Shown piece by piece: positions 11,290 through 21,418 of a DNA stretch of 35,296 nucleotides. Origin of the DNA: Sphaeroforma sirkka. Its lineage: Eukaryota > Opisthokonta > Ichthyosporea > Ichthyophonida. The DNA lies in contig LUCW03001003.1 of assembly GCA_001586965.3 (NCBI GenBank), positions 1 through 35,296 on the forward strand. Direction: 5' to 3'. Under the pieces are notes generated by a model. The model was not told where the DNA came from. It was given only the letters and a program-made list of their open reading frames with translations, and did not search any database. The position numbers and the translations under genes are program-made. Within the stretch, counting starts at the first letter, position 1; every line of letters begins with the position of its first letter.

Positions 11290-11437
11290 CATATATATAG
11301 ACAAAAGACAAGACACACACATATATATATATATATATAGCAAAAAATGTATACCTACATGGATATATGCTCAATGATATCCGAATAATGCATCCACATG
11401 GGCATGTTTATTTATTGTATATATACATATATATATA

Positions 11438-11492
<55 letters not shown>

Positions 11493-11530
11493 TCAATGAT
11501 ATCTGAATATGTATCTACAAAGATATTTAT

Positions 11531-11590
<60 letters not shown>

Positions 11591-14500
11591 CATACATATA
11601 TATGTATATAGTTTGTTATACTGTATATATATGTGCTTTTATATTTTTGCGTATTTACAAATACATGCAACACTTCCACAATTTATGCTTCCATTTTTCC
11701 CGCATCAATCAAAAGGGGATTCATCATCGCTATCATTGCAGTACATTTTTTCTAGTTTCTATGAGCTGCGTAGGCCTATTCACAACTGTAACTGTAGTAC
11801 GAGTACGAGGCCTTTAAACCCCAAACCCCCCAACTCCCCGCAGCTACTGGATATTCCTGAACCCACAAATGTGGACGAACTCACACACTTGCGAGACAAT
11901 ATAGCCCAATACTTCAGTGGCAATCTGACTCTGCCAGGCATGGTGCCTGCCGCACACTGCTACGCCGGTACACAGTTCGGTAACTTTGCCGGACAGTTAG
12001 GAGATGGGCGAGCGATCAATTTAGGTGAAATCACGAACAAACGGGGCCAGAAATTGGAGCTGCAGTTGAAAGGTGCTGGGTTGACCCCTTACTCCAGGAC
12101 AGCAGGTACGTTTTGAGCGAGGCGTAGGTACATAGAAAGTGGTGCAGAATGCACCTGTTTTGTGGGACATAGAGGGCCACAGACATTAGTGTACACGTTG
12201 CATCCTGCTGTATGTACAGGATGCAGTGTTAGGGCTGTGTATGTATATAGACAGCTTCCTATATGGGGTCTGTGAGGTGTCTGTCCTTACTTTATTATGC
12301 TATGTTACTCCCTCAAGTGCCACTCTCGGAGACCACCACCATATTTTTTTATGAGTCTAAGGTGAGGTGTAGGAGTGAGGTCACCTCACTAAGAGCATGC
12401 GGTTGACCTCGTCGTGTCCTGTTTGTAGTTCCATGGTTGTGCGGGTGCAGGACATCTCTGGTGTGAACACTTACCAGCAAAACGTCGTGTGCGGATATGA
12501 TTTGCTCGGACGGTTCTGGTATCTATACTTATCCCCATACTTGGTTCAAGTGCCATGTATAATACGTCAATACGTTGGGCATATACTAATCCCGATGTCT
12601 TTACACAATACCTACAGACGGCCGGGCAGTTTTCCGATCGTCTATCCGCGAGTACATCTGCAGCGAACATATGCATGCGCTGGGCATTGCAACCACACGC
12701 GCAGCCTCCTTAGTCACCTCAGACACGCTGGTGGTGCGTGACCCCTTGTATGACGGACACACCATAGAAGAACAGTCCACAGTAGTGCTACGGCTAGCTC
12801 CATCGTTCCTCCGCTTTGGCTCGTGGGAGGTGTTTCTGGGCGAAGACGAAAGGACTGGGCGTGCGGGTATGTCTTTAAATGTGTGATGGTGTTGTGTATG
12901 TCTTTATTGTGTGATGGTGTTGTGTATGCCTTAATGTATGATGGTGTTTGTGCAGCATGGCTGTTTGTTGGCTGCTAATGTATGTACATGTGTGTCTTGC
13001 TCTTTATCCAAAAGAATAGCCTTCAAATACACCTGGAACGGGCGGCTTCTTTACCTCTTCTAACTTCTTGTGTTCCGCTTATGTCGTCTTAAGGATACCT
13101 ATGCTTGTGTAGTCACTGACCGCTTACCTACCATGTCTACCTACCATGCCTACCATTGCTCACAGGGCCGTCGGCTGGTGCGGAGCACTTTCCTCTGGCC
13201 AAGCAGATGCTAGACCACGTAGTGTGCACCCACTACCCTGACATCTGGGCTGCCCATGACAACGACACCGACAGATACATTGCCTTCTTCCAGGAATTGG
13301 TCGATCGCACGGCCGAGACCTGTGCTAAGTGGCAGGTGTGGCTGCGTGTGTATGTGTATGTGAGTGGTTAATGGGTGTGCTTCCTGTGTGAGTGTGTGCG
13401 TATGAACTAGTGGAATAATAGATATGTCTCTGTATGTCTGGGCTATGACTTCGACTTAAGACTATGACTATGGCATAAGGCGCATTCTGGTTTGCTTGCT
13501 TGCTGTCTGTAGAAGTTAGTAGACCATACTGTGGCATTCATGCCTGTGTTAGTGTTTGTGCTCGTGTGTGTGTATCATTGTGTTTGTATTTGTGCGTGTA
13601 TGCGTGTGTGTGTGTGTGTCTCTCTCTCTCTCCTTGTTTTTGTATCTGTGTGTGTGTGTGTGTGTGTGTATCTGCGGACATATAGCTGAATACATATGTG
13701 CGTGCGTCCCTGTGCTGCGTATGATCCTGTAAATTCGGTTACCCGAGGATCTGATCCAAGCGCATAGAAACACACAGCCCTCTTCCGTACAGGACAGTAC
13801 CAGACCTTAACCATAACATTCTGTTCTGCCTGTGCCTTCACATCCGTAGGGTGTAGGGTTTGTGCACGGTGTGCTCAACACAGATAACATGAGTATTCTG
13901 GGGCTGACCATTGACTATGGACCGTATGGCTTCATGGGATACTTTGATTCGGATATGGTCCCCAATCACTCAGACACCACAGGACGGTATCGATACCAGA
14001 ACCAACCGGGTATCTGTAAATGGTATGCGGTGTGGGAGTATATATATATATATATATTGCGAGTGCCACCCCAGGGACCTACTGTGCCCATCCTTCGTGT
14101 ATGCGCTGCTGCGTTCGTTTGTTACCCACAGGTTAACGTGTGCTCATGCCATCCCATACCGTCTCTGAACAGGAACTTGACGCGACTGGCGCAGGCGTTA
14201 GACACATCGGGTGTCATCTGCATGTCTAACCTGTCACCAGTGATAGAGAACTATGACGCCGTGTTACGCCGACATTACAGTGCAACCATGCTAGCAAAGG
14301 TATGTCTGCGTACTATCTTCGCTCGATGTGATTTCGATCTTATTTTGCAGTTGATTGTGCGAAAAGTTTACAACTAGCCTATATGCGTATATATATATAA
14401 TATATATATATATATATGTGTATGTGTGTGTGTGTGTATGTTGTATTCATATATATATATATATATATATAAGACTTTTAGGCTCTTTCGCAGTGTCATA

Positions 14501-16170
14501 ATATGCATCGCAGTGGGTTTTTAGTTCCAATCTGTTTTGAAAGTTCAATCAATAGCTCAATTGCCTTCTTTACGGTACTTGGTATCTGTTATAGTGTGTC
14601 ACACATTGGCCTTGTACTCCGCACACCTCCACAACACCTGTGGTGGACTGTGTTTTCTCTGTCGGTGGTAGATATATATATATATATATATAAATATATA
14701 TCCTCACATCAATGCGTAACATAATCTACACTACCACAGCTGGGCCTAATTCGGTCTGTGGAGGAATCCGACCGTGAGCTGGTGTCTGAGCTGTTTGCCA
14801 CCATGAATGACACGGGGTGTGACATGACTGCGTTGTTCCGTGTGTTAGCGGACGTGCCTGTGGCCGAGGGGGCTGTGGATCAGCCGCAGCTGCAGCGGTT
14901 TATTGAAGACTCTATCCTGCCGCTGTGTTGCAGGTGTGTACGTGTGAGTGTGTGAGTGACTGTTGTGCGTGCAGGTCGGTAGAGAAGTGCATTGGATGCG
15001 TGATGTGTGGTGATGAGCTTTTTCGGAATGATAAAGACCATAAAAGGGTGTTGTCTGCCTCGCAAGGTACTCTGCCTGTGGTGTGTTGGTGTGTTAGTGT
15101 GTTATAGGGTACTTCGGCTATGGTTTGTTAGTGCGTTATAAGGTACATACGCTCGCCGAGGTGCACAAGTCCTACTTTTGTATTCCTCATACGGAACAGT
15201 GTCACTGTAGCTGCGGTATTAGTGTGTGGGGGGGGGGGATAAGGGATTGGATACCTGTGTGCAGCTTGTATATTTGAAGAACTCACCCACTTACTCTGTT
15301 GAGCTCCGTTGCTCATCTGCATAGTCGCCCATACACGCCCATGGATCTCAGGAAGACGTATCGTATGACGTAGCTTACTCATAGATCTGTTCTATTTATA
15401 CGTTTTCAATGGCATTCCACTCTACAGTTCGAGGCTCATGGCTAAGCGGATTAGACCAGACATGCCCCTGGCCACCATGCAAAGGCTGATCGACCTGGGT
15501 GAGGAAAAGCCAGGTGAGTCCGTGAAATGTTCGGTCCTTAGTGGATGTGTGGGCGGGTGTGTGTGCAGGTATGGCTGTATGTGACTATCTGTGTTTAGGG
15601 TTTAGGGTTCAGCAACCGTTCACTCTAGTTGTATCTGTTCAAATGGTTTGCCTATGGGAATGTTTTAACGTTTCTTCCAACTGAGGATATCATATCTGTT
15701 GACACGCACACCACATTCTGTTTGGCTTGTCAGGTATTCTGCTGAGCTACACGGGAAGAACGGTAGAGTACTTTAAGAACCTGATTGAATCGTACAACAC
15801 CGCCAATGAAATGGACAAGGAGGATGTGTCCATTCGTGACCAACGTGTGCGTGACAAATGGGGTGTGTGGCTGCCACAGTATATTGAACGGTTGTATAGA
15901 GAGGTGGAGGTGGAGCCAGCAACCAGTGTGTCCGCTATGAACACTGCGAGGAAAGCGAAGATGGCCACCACGAATCCCAAGTTCACGTTCAAGAATCATC
16001 TCGCACAGGTGAGTGTGAATGTGAGTGCATACGGTTGCGGTGGGGTGCACGCTCCGTGTGCTGTTTGATGTTATTCTTTGGGCTGCTACGTGTGTAGCGT
16101 GCACGTGTTTGTGGTTTTACCACAGGCATGCGCTCATGTACATACAGATATACACACACAAACACATATT

Positions 16171-16215
<45 letters not shown>

Positions 16216-17548
16216 CTTATTATAACTGCATACATATTCACATGTATTAATAACTCCATCGCCTGTATTGCCGTCGGTTGTGCACCGTTTAAACTGATTT
16301 GTTCTCCATTTGGTGCCATGCATTCCTTAATTCATTGTGAGTGTTTGACCCGATGGCTCTTAGCCATATTCCTTTGGGACTGCTGTGCGTGTTGTTCACC
16401 ACGTATGCTTTTATCTGGATGGGTGTATGTCATATTTTAGTTGTCATGCATTTGTGCTGTGTGTTGTAGGCAGCTCATCCTTAACTCAACTTAATGTCTT
16501 GTGCCACTGATCTAAATCACAGGAAGCGATAGAGATGGCTGAGAACGGCGACTACAGCGAAATCGACCGACTTTTGACTGTGATGTGCGATCCATTTGGG
16601 TTGAACACCGAAATCGAGTCATCGTTTGACGTATGTCGTGTCATGTGTACATTTGCGTATCTGTCCTCGCGTGTGCCTATTCCCTTTAGTTTGGGTTGAT
16701 TAGGCTTTAGGGTTAAAACCTCAAACCCAACCCTAAAAGCCTAAACCCTCGTCTATAGTGCTCAGTAGACGGGCAGTGTTTTGGGGTCTTGTGCCGGAGA
16801 GTCATGAGATGTGTTCCGTACGAATACACGTGTACGTCTATGCTGTGTATTGTACATTCTCTTGCTGTTGAAGCGCATGTAGCTGTGTACTGTATCGCCA
16901 TAGCAACTCGTGTGGACATTACAACAGAAACGGTCTGTAACCCTAGTGTCGCCGGATATTGTATGACGCCTCGACTTGTCTGTATAGTTTAATCTTGTCT
17001 GTATAGTTTAATCTTGTCTGTATAGTTTAACCTTATAAACCTTGTCTATATATTTTGTATTTTAACTTTGTCTGTATATGTCAACCTTGGAATGCTTTTA
17101 CCTCTGTGCTCTCTGGTCGGCACTTCACACTTATGGTCAAGATATCTTGACAAACTTATGCTATGCTTAGTCGTTTGTGTATGTGTTGGCCTTTGCAATA
17201 CTCTGCACAGTGATATGCAACGTCTGTGTATTGTATCTCACGCTTACTGGGGTACCTAACGGCTCGAACTGTGTTCAACCACCAATCAAGACCGTTTTAT
17301 TTCAACCCCATCTCTGTCATTGCTACCCACAATGCTTTCCGTAGCCACTCTCTTTTGTAGGCCACACCCCCATCAAAAGTTAAATCATCTCGTCCTCAAT
17401 ACACACATTCTATCGAACAAGACAAAACAGCCCCAACGACTTCTAACCCCAACCTCTTTTTCGTATTTCTGGGCCAAATTAGACATCCAAGTATGCAGCA
17501 CCAGTGCCGGAAAAACAGTGCGACCTGGTGTTGAGCTGTTCGTCGTAA
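9857..17548 (+). CDS. SELO: Protein adenylyltransferase SELO (YdiU/UPF0061 family), cysteine form, 11 exons
   Basis: SELO is a pseudokinase-fold enzyme that transfers AMP from ATP to protein hydroxyl groups, mitochondrial in eukaryotes. Exons: 9857-10351, 11844-12105, 12618-12866, 13166-13335, 13850-14022, 14173-14299, 14740-14933, 15428-15513, 15734-16008, 16523-16630 and 17483-17548 (TAA). All ends are GT-AG, phases agree and the product is 734 aa. Visible motifs: PTPVANP (exon 1), [11 protein letters not shown] and GQLGDGRA (215-222), LQLKGAG with the probable ATP-site lysine at 241, [37 protein letters not shown] with metal ligands N405 and D414 (nine apart, as in the family), and TNPKF. 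The C-terminus [19 protein letters not shown] places cysteine 732 where vertebrates have selenocysteine. The N-terminus is long. A later ATG at 9938 opens a basic, Ser-rich stretch resembling a mitochondrial presequence, so the true start may be there. Confidence 0.96.
10470..11580. repeat. TA/TG microsatellite-rich SELO intron 1 with segmental duplication
   Basis: Intron 1 (10352-11843) is dominated by (TA)n runs, some over 50 bp, with TACA/TGCA variants and a TATG run near 11563-11588. A non-simple segment (GTATACCTACA...CTCAATGATATC) is copied at 11092, 11349 and partly at 11491, at offsets of about 257 and 122 bp. Tyr/Ile-only open frames on both strands here are artefacts. Confidence 0.95.
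12867..12951 (+). repeat. 28-29-bp tandem repeat beginning at the SELO intron 3 donor
   Basis: GTATGTCTTTAAATGTGTGA starts exactly at the donor (12867) and recurs at 12896 and 12924 with minor changes, followed each time by TGGTGTT. The splice donor is therefore the first of three GTATG copies. Confidence 0.88.
13600..13670 (+). repeat. (GT)n/(TC)n microsatellite in SELO intron 4
   Basis: A GT run, then a TC run, then a second GT run. Most of intron 4 (13336-13849) is TG-rich on the plus strand. Confidence 0.95.
14386..14476. repeat. (TA)n and (TG)n microsatellites in SELO intron 6
   Basis: Two TA runs flank a short GT run. A further TA run lies at about 14671-14700 in the same intron (14300-14739). 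Confidence 0.95.
16166..16213. repeat. (TA)n microsatellite in SELO intron 9
   Basis: A pure TA run of roughly 45 bp in intron 16009-16522. Confidence 0.95.
16702..16742. repeat. Inverted repeat of TTTAGGG-like sequence in SELO intron 10
   Basis: AGGCTTTAGGGTT (16702-16714) is mirrored by AACCCTAAAAGCCT (16729-16742) with one extra A, round a 14-base spacer that also contains AAACCC. The same AGGCTTTAGGGTT word appears near 441. Confidence 0.8.
16975..17090 (+). repeat. 19-bp tandem repeat in SELO intron 10
   Basis: CTTGTCTGTATAGTTTAAT occurs at 16975, 16994 and 17013 exactly or nearly so. It is followed by degenerate copies (CTTGTCTATATATTTTG and TTTGTCTGTATATGTCAA) to about 17090. Confidence 0.9.
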
Positions 17549-18721
17549 GTTCGTTGGTCAGTCAATCGGAGACGCGTCCTACTCAAACGGAGTACCCAAT
17601 CTCTCGAGCAGTAGTCTAGTACAGCCCAATGCAATGTACGAGCCGGCGGTTCAGATCAGTAGTGGAAGAGGAAATGTGGCTATAGAACACTGCAATGTGC
17701 TAGGAGAGGAGGCCAACTCAACCCACAGAGTGCCGCAGTGAAGATGGAGGTCAATTGAATTGCGTGACGGAATAGTCTGTGCGATGTGAACAGACACGGC
17801 TCTATGCCAAGTTACACTCCCCATGCGCACAACGGGCCAAGAAGGTCGTACGCATTGACCCAGCTGTGCCGTCTACAGCCGCAGATTATCTATCGATATA
17901 CACACACGCTGTATACCACATTTTCTCTGTCGCATTCGATGGAGTTTGAGTAGATTTTGCAACGTTACCGGATCCCGATGGCGGTAGTAGAATGTACACA
18001 ATGATCGGGGCACAAATAGAACAACCTTGGTGGTAGAAGTATGCAGACAATGGTCTTGGCGGTGCACGTTTGAGCGACGTGTGTTGTCGGGGTGTTAATG
18101 TGCATTGGTACAAAGCTGGTGTTGGAACTTCCCATCTATACTACTGCTCGGTAAGCATACACTACACAGAGAATGCATCGCACGAGCTGAGCTTAAGCAA
18201 TTATCTCCGAGCATACCCGACACTTATGCGAGGACGGTTGCTTCTCGCATCACAGTGATCAATCGGTATTGCAGCCCAAATGCAGTGATTAGCGGCCACT
18301 TGCTTCATCTACAGTATCATCAATCATCTACAGTGTAAACCATAAATAAACTGTTAAATACCATCACTGTCGGAACAAGTGAGGTCCATCTACAGAATAA
18401 TCTCAACTCTAGAATAATCCATCATTAAACCATTGATACCATGGCTGTCAGAACAAATGAAGTTCATCGACAGTATCATCTAGAAGTAACCTTTAAATAA
18501 AACTATGATTGTCGGGATGAGTGAGCTCAATCTAGTACTTGAGTCTGTTCTATTTAGTAGTCTATGCTGAGTCGTTACTAACTTAATAGTCGACGTGCCC
18601 TTTTTTTTCAAAACTTTTTGTGATAAACATGACAAGTAAATACAAGGCAAGTCGGGTTATGAAGACTCACAGTATTTCAATTATCTAATAATTATACTTA
18701 CACTTCAGTTACCGTAGTCAC
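17549..18721. other. Convergent intergenic region; degenerate repeat near 18340-18535
   Basis: Lies between the SELO stop and the pseudogene's terminal codon. No domain is recognisable. From about 18340 to 18535 three degenerate copies (spacing about 79 and 63 bp) share a pattern like ACTGTCGGAACAAGTGAGGT followed by TCATC, TACAG and AATAAA. The AATAAA words are on the plus strand but rather far from SELO to serve it. Confidence 0.55.
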
Positions 18722-20882
18722 CTATGCCTTCTGCTTAAATGCGGCGTCATTCTCCGCGTACGCGTTGTCAATCTGTTCATCGTACAACTTGTACACCTTG
18801 TTTCGCTTCATCTTCAGCGTGACGCCCAATAAATCCGCCGGAATATTAAAATCTTCCTCAAGCCAAATCCAAAATCTAGGTGTCGCACTGCGTGATATAA
18901 CGTGCTCAGCGTCCCGTTTTAACCCAGCATCGATCTCTCTCTTGATCACCTCACATTGCTTTGCAGCAGAGTATGTGGTGGCCTTGCTGCCAAAACCCAT
19001 TGTAGCGATACTCCCTCGAGCTGATCCGTGGGCTTCATCGTAACCGGGTCCATCACCACACACAGGGACACCAACATTCCCAAATATGGCTTGCGTTCAC
19101 CAAACACCGCACAGTTGCTAAGATACGGCATGGCCTTCTTCATGGCCCTTTCGACGGGCAAAGGGGCTACATTCTCACCCCCCGCACCAATAATCAGTTC
19201 TTTAATGCGGCCTGTGATGTACACAAACCCATCTTTATCGATGGTACCCTGATCACTTCTTGCTAAGTAGCCATCCTCGGTGAATGCACCTGCGCTCTAC
19301 TCTTCATTCTTGAGGTATCCCATAAACACAAATCGTCCCTTGAATTGGATCTCCTGAGTTTCAGGATCAACACGAACCTTGCTGCTGGGAAGTGTGCGAC
19401 CGACTGAACCCTTTCAGTAGCCAAGGGTGGTTGTGCAGAGAGTGGCTGGTCCGGTGGTTTCAGACTGTCCATACACTATATCAATTTACATTTTAGCATG
19501 CGGGCATGTAGACACATGATATCATATTCCGTCGATGTAGTATATGGAAACAATTACAGACTTTCGTTGGCACACGAGACGACTATAATAAAATGACAAT
19601 TACTAAACAAAGTCGCAATAACGAAGTAGACTTGCAATGTACCATACCTTCGAGCAAAGGTATGTCCAATTCCGCAAACAAGTCCAAAGTCTCAAATGAA
19701 ATAGGTGCTGCACCAGTCGCGCACAAACGGCAATGATCCAGACCCAGGGCTGCTTTGACGTTGCTGAATACCAAACCTCCTGTAGGATTTGTGAACTTTG
19801 CCTCGCCGGCAGCGGTTAGACCCTCTCGGCTGGTCGTACGCTCAAAGCCCGCGCCTTTGGCCCACGTGCTGATTATGAGCTCGAGACCTGTGGATTCGGC
19901 ACCCATTGCGTGTAGTCTGGCGGCGATCTTCTCCCATACACGTGGCACACCCATAAGGATGGTAGGCTGCAAGGCAACGAGCAACTGACCAAGTGTGCCG
20001 CTCCTTAAGGCATCTGGACAGGCAAGGGAGACATGACAGCCCAGAATACAAGTGAATCCGAAGTCCATCAACTCAGCTGCAATATGCGACAGTGGCAGAT
20101 AAGATAGAATGCGATCACCTGGACCAATTCCATTCATTGCAAGCGCTACGCTCTTTGCGGTGGAGACCATATTATCGTGACTGAGCATGGCTGCTTTAGG
20201 TACTCCTGTTGTGCCAGAAGTGTAAATCAGTTTTAGGCAGTTGCCGGCGACTTGCGCATTCTTGCGTTCATTAACCTCGGCAAAATGTGTATCATTCTTG
20301 TCCAATGCTATGAATTGCTTGTACTCGTAGAGAGACACTCCATGTTTGCGAAAGGCCTCGTTGCGTGCACTGACGTCCTCTGGATTCATATTCTAGATCA
20401 CTATCACTTTCAAATCAGGAAGACCGCCGTCGACAGAATCATCCAAAATTTTCTGATACTTCCATCAGGTGCTTCTCGCCTTCAAGCACCACAGTATGCA
20501 CTTCACTGTGCACTGCTTGGTATTGACATGCCTCAGCACTGGAGGTCTCGAATACACCGGCACTGATACCAAAGGCTATCATAGAACCGAAATCTGCGGC
20601 GAGCCATTCAACACTTTTAAAGCCAATTATATTCACCGCCTTGTGTCGAAGAAAATCGCACGCTACCAACGCCTGGAAGAACTTTTGTGCCTCCGAGTAA
20701 AACTCTTAGTGCGAATATGTTTTGTTCGATTCGCTTGTGTAGTAGTCTGTGTCTGCCTTAGTTTGAGTGAAGGTGGTATAGGCTGGCTCGTCTCCGAGGC
20801 CGTCTAGGATTGCTTTATTCGCCTCCCACAAGGTTTGAACGGGTTCCTTTTTCATCGCCATCAGTGCGGATGGGATAGACAT
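18722..20882 (-). pseudogene. Bubblegum-type long-chain acyl-CoA synthetase, decayed
   Basis: Acyl-CoA synthetases of this type adenylate a long-chain fatty acid and pass it to CoA. The frame runs from an ATG at 20882 through an intron (19647-19476, gtatgg...gatatag) to a TAG at 18722. Recognisable parts: AVNIIGFKSVEWLAAD and EACQYQAVHSE near the N-terminus, the P-loop YTSGTTGVPKAAMLSHDN, YLPLSHIAAELMD, GVPRVWEKI, VYGQSETTGP across the intron, IDKDGFVYITGRIKELI, GAGGENVAP, and TLKMKRNKV with the C-terminal catalytic lysine. The frame is broken by in-frame stops at 20706-20708 (TAA), 20393-20395 (TAG), 19414-19416 (TGA) and 19297-19299 (TAG), and by frame changes near 20457-20470 and 19009-19030. 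The intron is kept, so this is not a retrocopy. Alternatives are an assembly-damaged gene or a divergent allele. Confidence 0.86.
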
Positions 20883-21418
20883 CGCTGGATTTTGTTACGA
20901 AACACTTAACTATTTTGTCTCATCGTGTAGATTCTGATTGTGTTGTTCCACTGTGCAGTGTGTACACACCAACAAATGTGCACCTGCTTTTATCTTTTTT
21001 TTCAATTATGTACATAGGTAGACCCATGTCAACGGCGGATAACACCACCTAAAAGGAGAAATCCTCAGAATTCAGTTGGCTACGGACCATTGTTTAGTAT
21101 TTACAAAACTACCAAAGAAAGAACAAATATGAGGACTCTCGTTTCTCACTGTCGACATTCTCTCGGACAGTCACAAGTTCACAACACACAGTCACTCCGA
21201 GTCCCCGGATAGATTCTTTTACCTTTTTGTTTTCCTATTGAAAAAACAATTGCATAGCCTTGTTGTAAAATTTAGAAGGCTACAATACACTCCTATTTTT
21301 AAAATAACTGATTAAATAACAATAGCAAAGAAGGCTATACAAGTATTTGACTCTTTTTGTGAAACATACCAAATACCCGACGTCGCGGGGACTGTATGAG
21401 CTGTCAGCTGATATCCAA
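20883..21418. other. Flank between pseudogene and satellite
   Basis: Unique sequence upstream of the pseudogene's ATG, with no recognised gene. It contains the second member of the small hairpin pair at 21253-21284. Confidence 0.55.
21253..21284. repeat. Imperfect hairpin related to 6885-6916
   Basis: TAGCCTT (21255-21261) pairs with AAGGCTA (21276-21282) round a 14-base loop. Aligned with the 6885-6916 hairpin over 32 bases I count 26 identities. One stem pair differs as C-G versus T-A. Confidence 0.7.

Noticed and set aside
10333-11318. Open frames of Tyr/Ile over the TA repeats
   Set aside because: Pure dinucleotide-repeat translation inside SELO intron 1.
17431-17619. Alternative SELO terminal exon reading [15 protein letters not shown]
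   Set aside because: It superficially resembles the family's C-terminal W-A motif. The frame starting at 17483 gives [19 protein letters not shown] with a stop, a proper acceptor and matching phase, which fits far better.
17535-17741. Open frame after the SELO stop (FVGQSIGDASYSNG... to HRVPQ)
   Set aside because: Reads protein-like, but has no early ATG, overlaps the SELO end and matches no family I know. Probably 3' UTR.
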